DNA from: Actinacidiphila alni
GTDB taxonomy: Bacteria > Actinomycetota > Actinomycetes > Streptomycetales > Streptomycetaceae
DNA length: 64,000 nt
Direction: 5' to 3'
Assembly: GCF_900112845.1 (NCBI RefSeq)
Contig: NZ_FONG01000008.1
Location: 248,001-312,000, forward strand
Part shown: positions 40,744-49,029 of the stretch, one piece after another
Layout: every line of letters begins with the position of its first letter
Numbering within the stretch: position 1 is the stretch's first letter
The notes under the pieces: generated by a model
Seen by the model: only the letters and a program-made list of their open reading frames with translations
The model's database searches: none
What the model was told of the DNA's origin: nothing
Position numbers and translations under genes: made by a program

Positions 40744-40959
40744 ATGTACGGGGGAAGTCTCGATCAGGCGAACGCGGCCCTGCGCACGTATGTGCAGGAG
40801 CACGGCGACCGGCCTTGGACGGCCGAAGAGCTCACGGAGCTGGCGCGGCTGCGCGCCGACTGGACCGCTGCCGCGCGCGGCACGCGGATGGCGATACGCC
40901 CGGTCCAGGGCCCGGCCGCGGGTCCGGTCAGCGGCGCGGCGGTCGTCACCGCCGCTTGA
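40744..40959 (+). CDS. Small conserved Streptomyces protein
   Basis: 71 residues from MYGGSLDQANAALRTYVQEH. The middle (RPWTAEELTELARLRADWTA) is helical and the tail is Pro/Ala-rich. Short proteins of this composition are found in many Streptomyces without assigned role. About 270 bases of non-coding DNA precede it, which must contain promoters for it and for the divergent VOC gene. Confidence 0.55.
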   Translation: MYGGSLDQANAALRTYVQEHGDRPWTAEELTELARLRADWTAAARGTRMAIRPVQGPAAGPVSGAAVVTAA

Positions 40960-41039
40960 GGCCCGGCTCACCGCCGCGTAAGGCCCGGCCGGTTCCGGAG
41001 GAACCGGCGCATCGCACGACCGAAATACCGCGCTACCGC

Positions 41040-41462
41040 TCAGACCCGCGCCACGGCGTGCGGAGGGCGGACCGTGTCCGTGCCGGGGGTGGGTTCGGAC
41101 GGGTCGCCGCCGACCGTGGTGATCCGGTTGTCGGCGTCGACATGGACGACGGCCGGGCGCAGCGCGCGGGCCTCGGCGTCCTCGACCTGGGCGTAGCTGA
41201 TCAGGATGACCAAATCACCGGGGTGCACGAGGTGCGCGGCGGCGCCGTTGATCCCGATGACGCCGGAGCCGCGCTCGCCCTCGATGACATAGGTCTCCAG
41301 GCGGGCGCCGTTGGTGATGTCGACGATGTGGACGAGTTCGCCCGGCAGCAGGTCGGCGGCGTCCATCAGGTCGGCGTCGACGGTCACGGAGCCCACATAG
41401 TGCAGATCGGCCTGGGTCACGGTGGCCCGGTGGATCTTGGACTTGAACATGGTGCGCAGCAC
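41040..41462 (-). CDS. panD: Aspartate 1-decarboxylase
   Basis: 140 residues. [40 protein letters not shown] is the complete PanD signature, with self-cleavage between Gly24 and Ser25 to form the pyruvoyl cofactor. It makes beta-alanine for pantothenate. GTG start with AGGAGG 8 bases upstream. The C-terminal 20 residues extend a little past the usual end. Confidence 0.97.
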   Translation of the reverse strand: MLRTMFKSKIHRATVTQADLHYVGSVTVDADLMDAADLLPGELVHIVDITNGARLETYVIEGERGSGVIGINGAAAHLVHPGDLVILISYAQVEDAEARALRPAVVHVDADNRITTVGGDPSEPTPGTDTVRPPHAVARV

Positions 41463-41582
41463 GCTGCCGCCTCCTGGTGAAAGACCTGGTCGCGTCCCCG
41501 TCCGGGGTACGCGCCGACGCGTCCAGGGTAGGCGAGGGCGCCGCGGACCGGGACCGGCGGGCGGCCCGGAGTGCGGAAGATC

Positions 41583-43646
41583 TCAGCCGCTGGCGCCGGG
41601 CACGGGGGCCGGGACGGTGCCCGGGGCGGAGGGCGGAGCGGTGTCCGATGGGGAGGGCGGTACGGGGAGGCGGTCGTACAGCTCGGTGAGGGAGGAGTTC
41701 AGACGGAGCAGGGGCGGCGGTCCGGTGCGGGCCGGGCGCGGGGGCGCGGCCTCGGGGCGGTGGCCGAGGCGGCGGCGTACGTTGCCGACGTTCAGTGCGG
41801 TCAGGCCGAGTTGGGGGCGGGCGGCGGCCAGCGCGGCGGGGTCGGTGGCGGCCAGCGCGCGGGCGTGGCGCGCGCAGGCGGCCAGTGTGTCGGCCCAGTC
41901 GGCGGCGTGCGGCCGGACGTTCTCCGGGGCGCGCCTCGCGGTCGTCCCGCGGTGGACGAAGGTGCGGTGCGCCCGGGCGGCGGCGGAGGCGTCGGCCAGG
42001 TCACGGGTGGCGAAGTCGACGCGGCGGGCCAGCTGCCGCAGCGCGGTGGGCCGCGGCAGCGGCTCGCGGGCCGCGCTCATCAGCTCCTGGAGGGCCTGGA
42101 GCGCGCGGGCCGCGCGGCCCCGCATGACCAGTTCGGTGCGGACCGGCAGCACGAAATACGCCGCCGCGATGCCGCAGGCCGAGCCGAGCAGGATGCCTTC
42201 GGGGCGCTGCACGAGCAGGGCGGTGCCGTGTTCGCCGCTGAGGGTGTGGAGGACGGCGAGGAGGCTGGTGACGCAGAAGGCCCAGATCGCGTAGTTGAGG
42301 TCGCGCAGCCACAGACCGATCAGCAGATAGCCGAAGATCACGGCGATGCTCACGGCCTGGTCGCCCGCCACGAGGTGCGCCAGCAGGGTGCCGGTCAGCG
42401 CGCCGCTGAAGGCACCGGCCACCCGCAGCCCGCTGCGGTGCACGACGTCGCCGCGCCCGCGCGCCGCGCTGCACACCACGAAGGCCGTGATCACCGTCCA
42501 CATCCAGCGCTGCCCGAACAGCAGGTGGCCGACGAGGAAGCCGGCGGCCATCGAGGCGGTGAGCTGGGCCGCGAGCCGGGTCTGCGGCTGGAGGTCCAGC
42601 AGGCCGCCGGTGCGGCGGCGCGGCGCGGGCGGGTCGGCCTTCGGCCACTCCCCCGCCCTGATCCCGGCCGCGCGGGCGGCGCGGTCGCCGAGATCGGCGA
42701 GCGCCAGGTCGAGGGCCAGGTCGGGGGTCCGGTCGAGCGCGGCTTCCGTCGCGGGGGTGACGGCGCCGGTGCCGTCCTCGGGCCTGTCCGCGGTCAGCAG
42801 GTGGTCGGCGGCCACCTCGGTCGCGAGCACGGCCGCCGCGAGAGCGTCCAGACGCGCGGCGTCGGTGCCGGCTTCGTGGGAGTCGGCGGAAGTGCCGGGG
42901 TCCGGCAGTCGTACGGCGGCCAGCCGGTCCTCCGCGACCAGGGCCGTACGGTGCAGGGCGCGGGCGAGCCGGGCGCGGGACCGGCTGCCGGGCGGCAGGG
43001 CGCGCAGGCGCCGTACGAGGGCGGCCAGGTCGCGCGCGGCGGCGGCCGCTTCCTTGGCGGGCCGGACCGGCGGCACGTACTGGGCCACGATCACGCAGGC
43101 GACGGCGATCAGGCCGGCGACGCCGCCCCACAGCGGGCCGGTCGCCTTGGCGGCGCTCGGCGGTACGGGCACGACGAGGACGGAGATCAGCGGTGTCAGG
43201 GCGAGCCGGCCGAATCTGCGGACCTTGCCGCCGAACCGCATGAGGTAGCGCGAGCCGCCGACCGCCGCGACGAAGGCGGCCGCGCCCAGCCAGGCGTTGC
43301 TCAGCAGGACGCGCCCGGTGAAGGCGGCGACGATGCCGATGGCGGGCACGTAGAGCAGAGCGGAGAGCCGATGCGCGAGGCTGGTGGCGTGCAGAGTGCG
43401 GGAGACCATGACGGCGACGACGGTCGCGATCACGACGACGCCGCTGGGTACGTCGGCGGCTTCGCGTATCGCGCCCGCGACCAGCAGGGCGGCGACGGAC
43501 GCGGCGAGCGTCCGCAGCGCGACCCGCAGCCGTACCCGGCCGGGGTCGGCGATCCGGATCCCGTCCAGCGCCCACGGCCATGCCCGCACCCACCGCGCCG
43601 CCCGGGGGCGTACCTCCCCCGCCGCGGACACCTCCGGCTCCCCCAT
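41583..43646 (-). CDS. FUSC-family membrane protein (aromatic acid exporter-like)
   Basis: 687 residues with two membrane blocks of about five helices (about 45-190 and 375-510), each followed by a helical soluble part. The second block FGQRWMWTVITAFVVCSAAR has the FUSC motif. The family resembles AaeB and YccS exporters. Divergent from a MarR gene with about 115 bases between; both promoters share TACGCCTT (43669 and 43744), so MarR control is likely. Confidence 0.85.
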   Translation of the reverse strand: MGEPEVSAAGEVRPRAARWVRAWPWALDGIRIADPGRVRLRVALRTLAASVAALLVAGAIREAADVPSGVVVIATVVAVMVSRTLHATSLAHRLSALLYVPAIGIVAAFTGRVLLSNAWLGAAAFVAAVGGSRYLMRFGGKVRRFGRLALTPLISVLVVPVPPSAAKATGPLWGGVAGLIAVACVIVAQYVPPVRPAKEAAAAARDLAALVRRLRALPPGSRSRARLARALHRTALVAEDRLAAVRLPDPGTSADSHEAGTDAARLDALAAAVLATEVAADHLLTADRPEDGTGAVTPATEAALDRTPDLALDLALADLGDRAARAAGIRAGEWPKADPPAPRRRTGGLLDLQPQTRLAAQLTASMAAGFLVGHLLFGQRWMWTVITAFVVCSAARGRGDVVHRSGLRVAGAFSGALTGTLLAHLVAGDQAVSIAVIFGYLLIGLWLRDLNYAIWAFCVTSLLAVLHTLSGEHGTALLVQRPEGILLGSACGIAAAYFVLPVRTELVMRGRAARALQALQELMSAAREPLPRPTALRQLARRVDFATRDLADASAAARAHRTFVHRGTTARRAPENVRPHAADWADTLAACARHARALAATDPAALAAARPQLGLTALNVGNVRRRLGHRPEAAPPRPARTGPPPLLRLNSSLTELYDRLPVPPSPSDTAPPSAPGTVPAPVPGASG

Positions 43647-43760
43647 GCTGCCGCCCCTCCCTCATTCTTACGCCTTGCGTACGACTACGGGCACGGCAAG
43701 CCCGAATCCACCACATCCAGACGCCCATCATCCGTCAAAATAGTACGCCTTCCTTAGAAA

Positions 43761-44204
43761 ATGGCCGCCATGTTTCCTCCTCCGCCCACCGATCCCGCCG
43801 CGACGGTCCGCCGTGCGGTGAACCGGCTCGGCCGCCGTATGCGCGCCGAGCGGCTGCCGGACGCGCTGCCCACCGGCCGGCTGGGCGCGCTGGCGCTGCT
43901 GTACCGCGCGGGTCCCAGTACGCCCGGCGCGATGGCGGCGGCCCTGCGCGTACAGCCGCAGTCGCTGACCAGGACGCTGGCGGCACTGGAGGCCGAGGGG
44001 ATGGTGACGCGGTCGCGGAACGCGGCGGACGGGCGACAGTCGCTGATCGAGCTGACGCGGACCGGCTTCGAGGCGATGGCGCGGGACGTCGCGTACAGCG
44101 ACGCGTGGCTGCGCGCGCGGATGGCGACCGAGCTGAACGAGACCGAGCGGGAGGTGCTGCGGCTGGCCGCGGCGCTGCTCGACCGGCTGGCCGCCGACGA
44201 ATGA
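43761..44204 (+). CDS. MarR-family regulator
   Basis: 147 residues. Winged helix: RLGALALLYRAGPSTPGAMA, AALRVQPQSLTRTLAALEAE, GMVTRSRNAADGRQSLIELT, with the typical D-x-R wing. Probably controls the divergent FUSC gene in response to a small phenolic ligand. No ribosome site precedes the ATG, so the mRNA may have little or no leader; the ATG at 43770 is an alternative. Confidence 0.9.
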   Translation: MAAMFPPPPTDPAATVRRAVNRLGRRMRAERLPDALPTGRLGALALLYRAGPSTPGAMAAALRVQPQSLTRTLAALEAEGMVTRSRNAADGRQSLIELTRTGFEAMARDVAYSDAWLRARMATELNETEREVLRLAAALLDRLAADE

Positions 44205-44253
44205 GGGCCCACCCGAGGGGCGGTCCCGATACCCCGGGAGAGTATTCGCGTTC

Positions 44254-44270
44254 ATACCCCTAGGGGGTAT
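44254..44270 (+). promoter_or_regulatory. CsoR-type copper operator
   Basis: ATACCCC-TAG-GGGGTAT, a 7-bp inverted repeat that matches known CsoR boxes. A candidate -10 (TATAGG) begins at its right edge. It controls copZ-copA by position. Confidence 0.85.
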
Positions 44271-44312
44271 AGGGTGGGAGCCAAGGTACCCATACGCACC
44301 GAGGAGAACACC

Positions 44313-44525
44313 ATGAGCGAGGCCGTCTACTCCGTGTCCGGCATGAGCTGCGGCCACTGCGAGTCCGCGATCACCAAGGAGGTCACCGCGATCCCCGGGG
44401 TCACCTCGGTCACGGCCGTGGCGTCGACCGGTCTGGTGACGATCGCCTCCGAGCAGCCGGTGGACGACGAGACGGTGCGCGCCGCCGTCGACGAGGCGGG
44501 CTACGAGCTGGTCGGCCGCGCCTGA
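44313..44525 (+). CDS. copZ: Copper chaperone (HMA domain)
   Basis: 70 residues, one heavy-metal-associated domain with GMSCGHC at about residues 9-15 and the ferredoxin-like pattern through AVDEAGYELVGRA. GAGGAG 7 bases upstream. Delivers Cu(I) to the ATPase encoded 82 bases downstream. Confidence 0.95.
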   Translation: MSEAVYSVSGMSCGHCESAITKEVTAIPGVTSVTAVASTGLVTIASEQPVDDETVRAAVDEAGYELVGRA

Positions 44526-44606
44526 CACGTCCTCGGCGGACGACGGCGGACGACGGCAGCCGAACGCGGGGGCACGGGAAGCAGCGGGAGCACGAGGGGA
44601 GCGGAA

Positions 44607-46925
44607 GTGGCGATGACCACGGCAGCGACGGACGGCGGCGCCGCGGTACCGCACGCGGTCGAGCTGGAGATCGGCGGCATGACGTGCGCGTCCTGCGCCG
44701 CGCGGATCGAGAAGAAGCTCAACCGGATGGACGGCGTCAGCGCCACCGTCAACTACGCGACGGAGAAGGCGAAGGTCGCGTACGGCGACGACATCGCGGT
44801 CGGCGATCTGATCGCGACGGTCGAGGCCACCGGGTACACCGCGGCGCTCCCCGCGCCCCCGCTCACCGCCCCCGCCGGGCCCGACTCCGGTACGGGCGGA
44901 CCGGGTTCGGCGTCGGGGCCCGCCGCCGACCCCGAACTGACCACGCTGCGGCAGCGGTTGACCACCGCGGTGCTGCTCGCGGTGCCGGTGATCGCGCTGT
45001 CGATGATCCCGGCGCTGCAGTTCGACAACTGGCAGTGGCTGGCGCTCACCCTCGCCTCACCGGTCGTCGTCTACGCCGGCTGGCCCTTCCACCGCGCGGC
45101 CTGGACGAATCTGCGGCACGGCGCCGCGACGATGGACACGCTGGTGTCGGTCGGCACGCTCGCCGCGTACGGCTGGTCGCTGTGGGCGCTGTTCTTCGGC
45201 GACGCGGGCATGACCGGGATGAAGGACTCGTTCAGCTTCACCGTGTCGCGCGGCGGCGGCAGCGGCAACATCTATCTGGAGGCGGCGGCCGGGGTCACCG
45301 CGTTCATCCTGGCCGGGCGGTATTTCGAGGCCCGCGCCAAGCGGAAGGCGGGGGCGGCGCTGCGCGCGCTGCTCGAACTGGGCGCCCGGGACGTGGCGGT
45401 GCTCCGTGACGGACGCGAAGTCCGGATCCCCGTCGGGGAGTTGGCGGTCGGCGACCGCTTCGTCGTACGGCCGGGCGAGAAGATCGCCACCGACGGGGTG
45501 GTCCGGGAGGGCGGCTCCGCGGTCGACGCGTCGATGCTCACCGGTGAGTCCGTGCCGGTGGAGGTCGGGCCGGGGTCGCGGGTCACCGGCGCGACCGTGA
45601 ACGCCGGCGGGCGCATCGTCGTCGAGGCGGAGCGGATCGGCGCGGACACCCAACTCGCGCGCATGGCACGGCTGGTGGAGGACGCGCAGAACGGCAAGGC
45701 GGCGGCGCAGCGGCTCGCCGACCGGATCTCGGCGGTCTTCGTGCCCACCGTGATCGTGCTGGCGCTCGGCACGCTGGCCGTCTGGCTGCTGGCCGGCGAG
45801 GGCGCGACCGCGGCCTTCACGGCGGCCGTGTCCGTCCTCATCATCGCCTGCCCGTGCGCGCTGGGGCTGGCCACGCCGACCGCCCTCATGGTCGGTACGG
45901 GGCGGGGCGCGCAGCTCGGCATCCTCATCAAGGGGCCCGAGGTGCTGGAGTCGACGCGGACCGTCGACACGGTCGTGCTGGACAAGACCGGTACGGTCAC
46001 GACCGGTTCGATGACGCTCGCCGCCGTGCATGTGCACGACGGACTTGAGGGCGCCGAGGAAAAGACCGCGCTGCGGCTGGCGGGTGCGCTGGAGGACGCC
46101 TCCGAGCACCCGATCGCGCGGGCGGTGGCCGCCGGGGCGCGCGAGGCGGTCGGTGAGCTGCCGCCGGTCGCGGACTTCGAGAACGTGCCGGGGCTCGGCG
46201 TACGTGGTGTCGTCGAGGGGCACGACGTCCTGGTCGGGCGCGAGGCGTTGCTGCGCGCGCACGGGCTCGGCCTGCCGCCGGGCCTCGCCGAGGCGAAGGC
46301 CGATGCCGAGGCGCGCGGCGGGACCGCCGTGGCCGTCGGCTGGGACGGGCGGGCGCGCGCCGTGCTCGTCGTCTCCGACGCGGTCAAGCCGACCAGCGCC
46401 GAGGCCGTACGGCGGCTGCGGCGGCTCGGGCTGCGGCCCGTGCTGCTCACCGGGGACAACGCGGCGGTCGCGGCGGCCGTCGCCGCGGAGGTCGGGATCG
46501 ACGCGGACGATGTCTTCGCGGAGGTCCTGCCCGAGGACAAGGTGGCCGTCGTGCGGCGGCTCCAGGGCGAGGGGCGCAGTGTCGCCATGGTCGGCGACGG
46601 GGTCAACGACGCGGCGGCGCTCGCGCAGGCGGATCTCGGGCTCGCGATGGGGACGGGGACCGATGCGGCCATCGAGGCGGGTGACCTCACCCTCGTCCGG
46701 GGGGACCTGCGGGTGGCCGCCGACGCGATTCGCCTCGCGCGGCGGACGCTCGGGACCATCAAGTCGAACCTTTTCTGGGCGTTCGGCTACAACGTCGCCG
46801 CTCTGCCGCTCGCCGCGGCGGGCCTTCTCAACCCGATGATCGCGGGCGCCGCGATGGCGTTCTCGTCCGTCTTCGTCGTCGCCAACAGCCTCCGCCTGCG
46901 CGGCTTCAAGGCTCTCGCCGAGTAG
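44607..46925 (+). CDS. copA: Copper-exporting P1B-type ATPase
   Basis: 772 residues. One N-terminal HMA domain (GMTCASC, Cys27/Cys30), then eight membrane helices. The translocation motif [16 protein letters not shown] (CPC from residue 415), the phosphorylation site [12 protein letters not shown] (Asp near 459), the TGES actuator loop [13 protein letters not shown] and the hinge [18 protein letters not shown] are all present. GTG start; an ATG two codons later is possible. Confidence 0.97.
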   Translation: MAMTTAATDGGAAVPHAVELEIGGMTCASCAARIEKKLNRMDGVSATVNYATEKAKVAYGDDIAVGDLIATVEATGYTAALPAPPLTAPAGPDSGTGGPGSASGPAADPELTTLRQRLTTAVLLAVPVIALSMIPALQFDNWQWLALTLASPVVVYAGWPFHRAAWTNLRHGAATMDTLVSVGTLAAYGWSLWALFFGDAGMTGMKDSFSFTVSRGGGSGNIYLEAAAGVTAFILAGRYFEARAKRKAGAALRALLELGARDVAVLRDGREVRIPVGELAVGDRFVVRPGEKIATDGVVREGGSAVDASMLTGESVPVEVGPGSRVTGATVNAGGRIVVEAERIGADTQLARMARLVEDAQNGKAAAQRLADRISAVFVPTVIVLALGTLAVWLLAGEGATAAFTAAVSVLIIACPCALGLATPTALMVGTGRGAQLGILIKGPEVLESTRTVDTVVLDKTGTVTTGSMTLAAVHVHDGLEGAEEKTALRLAGALEDASEHPIARAVAAGAREAVGELPPVADFENVPGLGVRGVVEGHDVLVGREALLRAHGLGLPPGLAEAKADAEARGGTAVAVGWDGRARAVLVVSDAVKPTSAEAVRRLRRLGLRPVLLTGDNAAVAAAVAAEVGIDADDVFAEVLPEDKVAVVRRLQGEGRSVAMVGDGVNDAAALAQADLGLAMGTGTDAAIEAGDLTLVRGDLRVAADAIRLARRTLGTIKSNLFWAFGYNVAALPLAAAGLLNPMIAGAAMAFSSVFVVANSLRLRGFKALAE

Positions 46926-46959
46926 CACCCGACTCACTCGCCCTCGCCCCGGGTACGCC

Positions 46960-46980
46960 CCCGGGGCTCCGCCCCCCGGG
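46960..46980 (+). terminator. GC hairpin after copA
   Basis: GGGGC-TCC-GCCCC core with CCC/GGG extension across a two-base bulge, 34 bases past the copA stop. No T-run; termination inferred from position. Confidence 0.45.
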
Positions 46981-47094
46981 TACGGTGCGGCCGGCTCGGC
47001 ACCGCCGGTCTCCGCCGTTTCGGCTGTGCGCCGCGGCGGCGGAAAAGGGTGCGGGTTCGCCCCAGTGTGCTGGGGGGCGTGTGAGGATGCGGGG

Positions 47095-48273
47095 ATGGGT
47101 GGTGTGGTGGGGCGGGTTGGGGGGCGGGAGCGGCGGCTGCGGGTGGTGGGGAGGCAGTTGGCGCGGGTGGAGGGGTGGGGAGAGGTCGTACGGTGGGTGG
47201 TGGCGCTGCACGCCACGGATCCGGCGACGGTGTTCCTGACGGTCGCGGCGCGGCTGCGGGAGCCCGGGGGCGGGGTGACGGCGCTGGAGGACGCGCTGTA
47301 CGGGGAGACCGGCGCGCTGGTGCGGATGCTGGCGATGCGGCGCACGATGTTCGTGGTCGACCGGGCGTCGGCGCCGACCGTCTACGCGGCGGCGGGGAAG
47401 CAGGTCGCGGCGGCCGAGCACAAGAAGCTGCTGGCGTTCCTCGCCGAGGGCGGCGGCTGGGACGCGGCGTGGCTGGAAAAGGTCCAGGCGCAGGTGCGGG
47501 CGGCGCTCGACGAGCACGGCGAGACCGGCGGGGCGGGCCTGTCCCGGCTGGTGCCGGGGCTGCGCGAGCAGGTGGTGGTCGCGGCCGGGAAGCCGTACGA
47601 GGCGCGGCAGAACGTGGCGAGCCGGATCATCAGGACGATGGCGGCGCAGGGCCTGATCGAGCGGCGCAGGCCCGCCGGGTCGTGGGCGAGCAGCCAGTTC
47701 CGGTGGGCGAACGCCGAGCCGCTGCCCGACCTGCCGGTGGCGGCGGCCCGCGCGGACCTGGTGACGGCGTGGTTGGCCGCGTACGGGCCGGGCACCGAGG
47801 CCGACCTGAAGTGGTGGACGGGCTGGTCGCTGACCGAGGTGCGCAAGGCGCTCGCGGCGGTCGGCGCCGAGCGGGTGCTGCTGGACGACGACGGCGTCGG
47901 CCACGTACTGCCGGGCGACGGCGCGCCGACCGCCGACGACGTGCCGCCGGCCGCGACGCTGCTGCCTGCGCTCGACCCGACGCCGATGGGGTGGCGGGAC
48001 CGCGACTGGTTCCTGCCCGCCGAGCACCGCGCCGCCCTCTTCGACCGCACCGGCAACGTCGGCCCGACCGTGTGGTGGGGCGGTGAGGTCGTCGGCGGCT
48101 GGGCGCACCGCGCGGACGGCACCGTCGCCACCCGCCTGCTGGCCGACCGCGGCACCGCCGCCGCGGCCGCGGTCGACGCGGCGGCCGAACGGCTCGCCGC
48201 CTTCCTCGCCGACGGCGGTGTGACGGTCACACCGCGTTTCCGCACCCCGCTGGAACGCGAACTGTCCGCCTGA
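47095..48273 (+). CDS. Winged-helix DNA-binding protein (AlkZ/YcaQ-like family)
   Basis: 392 residues from MGGVVGRVGGRERRLRVVGR with GAGG upstream. Tandem winged-helix features of HTH_42 proteins are seen (GETGALVRMLAMRRTMFVVD; NVASRIIRTMAAQGLIERRR; LVTAWLAAYGPGTEADLKWW; PMGWRDRDWFLPAEHRAALF). Some members unhook DNA crosslinks through a QxQ motif. I do not see that motif, so glycosylase activity is doubtful. Confidence 0.8.
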   Translation: MGGVVGRVGGRERRLRVVGRQLARVEGWGEVVRWVVALHATDPATVFLTVAARLREPGGGVTALEDALYGETGALVRMLAMRRTMFVVDRASAPTVYAAAGKQVAAAEHKKLLAFLAEGGGWDAAWLEKVQAQVRAALDEHGETGGAGLSRLVPGLREQVVVAAGKPYEARQNVASRIIRTMAAQGLIERRRPAGSWASSQFRWANAEPLPDLPVAAARADLVTAWLAAYGPGTEADLKWWTGWSLTEVRKALAAVGAERVLLDDDGVGHVLPGDGAPTADDVPPAATLLPALDPTPMGWRDRDWFLPAEHRAALFDRTGNVGPTVWWGGEVVGGWAHRADGTVATRLLADRGTAAAAAVDAAAERLAAFLADGGVTVTPRFRTPLERELSA

Positions 48274-48339
48274 CGCCCAGCGCCGCACTTTCGCGCGCCG
48301 CGACCGTATAAACGTCGCCTTCCGGACACAATCCGGAAC

Positions 48340-49029
48340 GTGCACCTCCGCCGTTTCCCCCGCCTCCGCCGCGCCGGCCGCGCCGTGGCGGCGTACGTCC
48401 GCAGCGCGCCCGGCACGTACATCTGGCTGGCGGTCCTGTTCGCCACCACCGTGGTGATGCACCGGATGGCGCCGGACCGGGTGGACGCCTTCCTGCGGCT
48501 GCGCTCGACGAACATCCACAATCTGTCCCGGCACCCGCTGCGGGCGCTGGTCCGCAGCGCGTTGTGGATCGACGGCGGGAAGTGGCTGCCGTACGTGGTG
48601 CCGTACACCGTCTTCCACGCCACGGCCGAGCGGTGGCTGGGCACGAAGCGGTGGCTGGCGGTGGTGGCGGTCGGCCACGTCCTGGCGACGTACATCAGCG
48701 AGGGCGTACTGCTGTGGGCGGTCCGGCACGGACACGCGCCGCGATCGGCGGAGAACACCCTTGATGTGGGCGTCAGTTACGGCCTCGCCTCGGTCGAGGC
48801 GGTGCTGACGTACGCCGTGGTCACACCCTGGAGGTACGTGTACGGCGCGGGTGTGCTGCTCTTCTACGGCGCCGCCCTGGCCGAGGGCCGGACCTTCACC
48901 GACGTCGGTCACTTCACGTCGGTGCTGCTGGGCCTGGCCTGCTACCCGCTGACACGCGGACGGCCGGGTCGGATCGACCCGGCCGTCGCGTACCGGTGGC
49001 TGCGCGGAAGGTTCAGCCCAGCCGGGTGA
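48340..49029 (+). CDS. Rhomboid-like membrane protein
   Basis: 229 residues, about six membrane helices after a basic start (GTYIWLAVLFATTVVMHRMA; WLPYVVPYTVFHATAERWLG; YGAGVLLFYGAALAEGRTFT). It resembles Streptomyces rhomboid-like proteins, but a clear catalytic GxSG serine is not visible, so protease activity is uncertain. Its end overlaps the convergent carboxypeptidase gene by 17 bases. Confidence 0.65.
   Translation: MHLRRFPRLRRAGRAVAAYVRSAPGTYIWLAVLFATTVVMHRMAPDRVDAFLRLRSTNIHNLSRHPLRALVRSALWIDGGKWLPYVVPYTVFHATAERWLGTKRWLAVVAVGHVLATYISEGVLLWAVRHGHAPRSAENTLDVGVSYGLASVEAVLTYAVVTPWRYVYGAGVLLFYGAALAEGRTFTDVGHFTSVLLGLACYPLTRGRPGRIDPAVAYRWLRGRFSPAG

Noticed and set aside
45057..47345. 762-codon minus-strand frame opposite copA
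   Set aside because: The plus strand encodes a complete copper ATPase with all motifs; this frame is Arg/Pro-rich noise.
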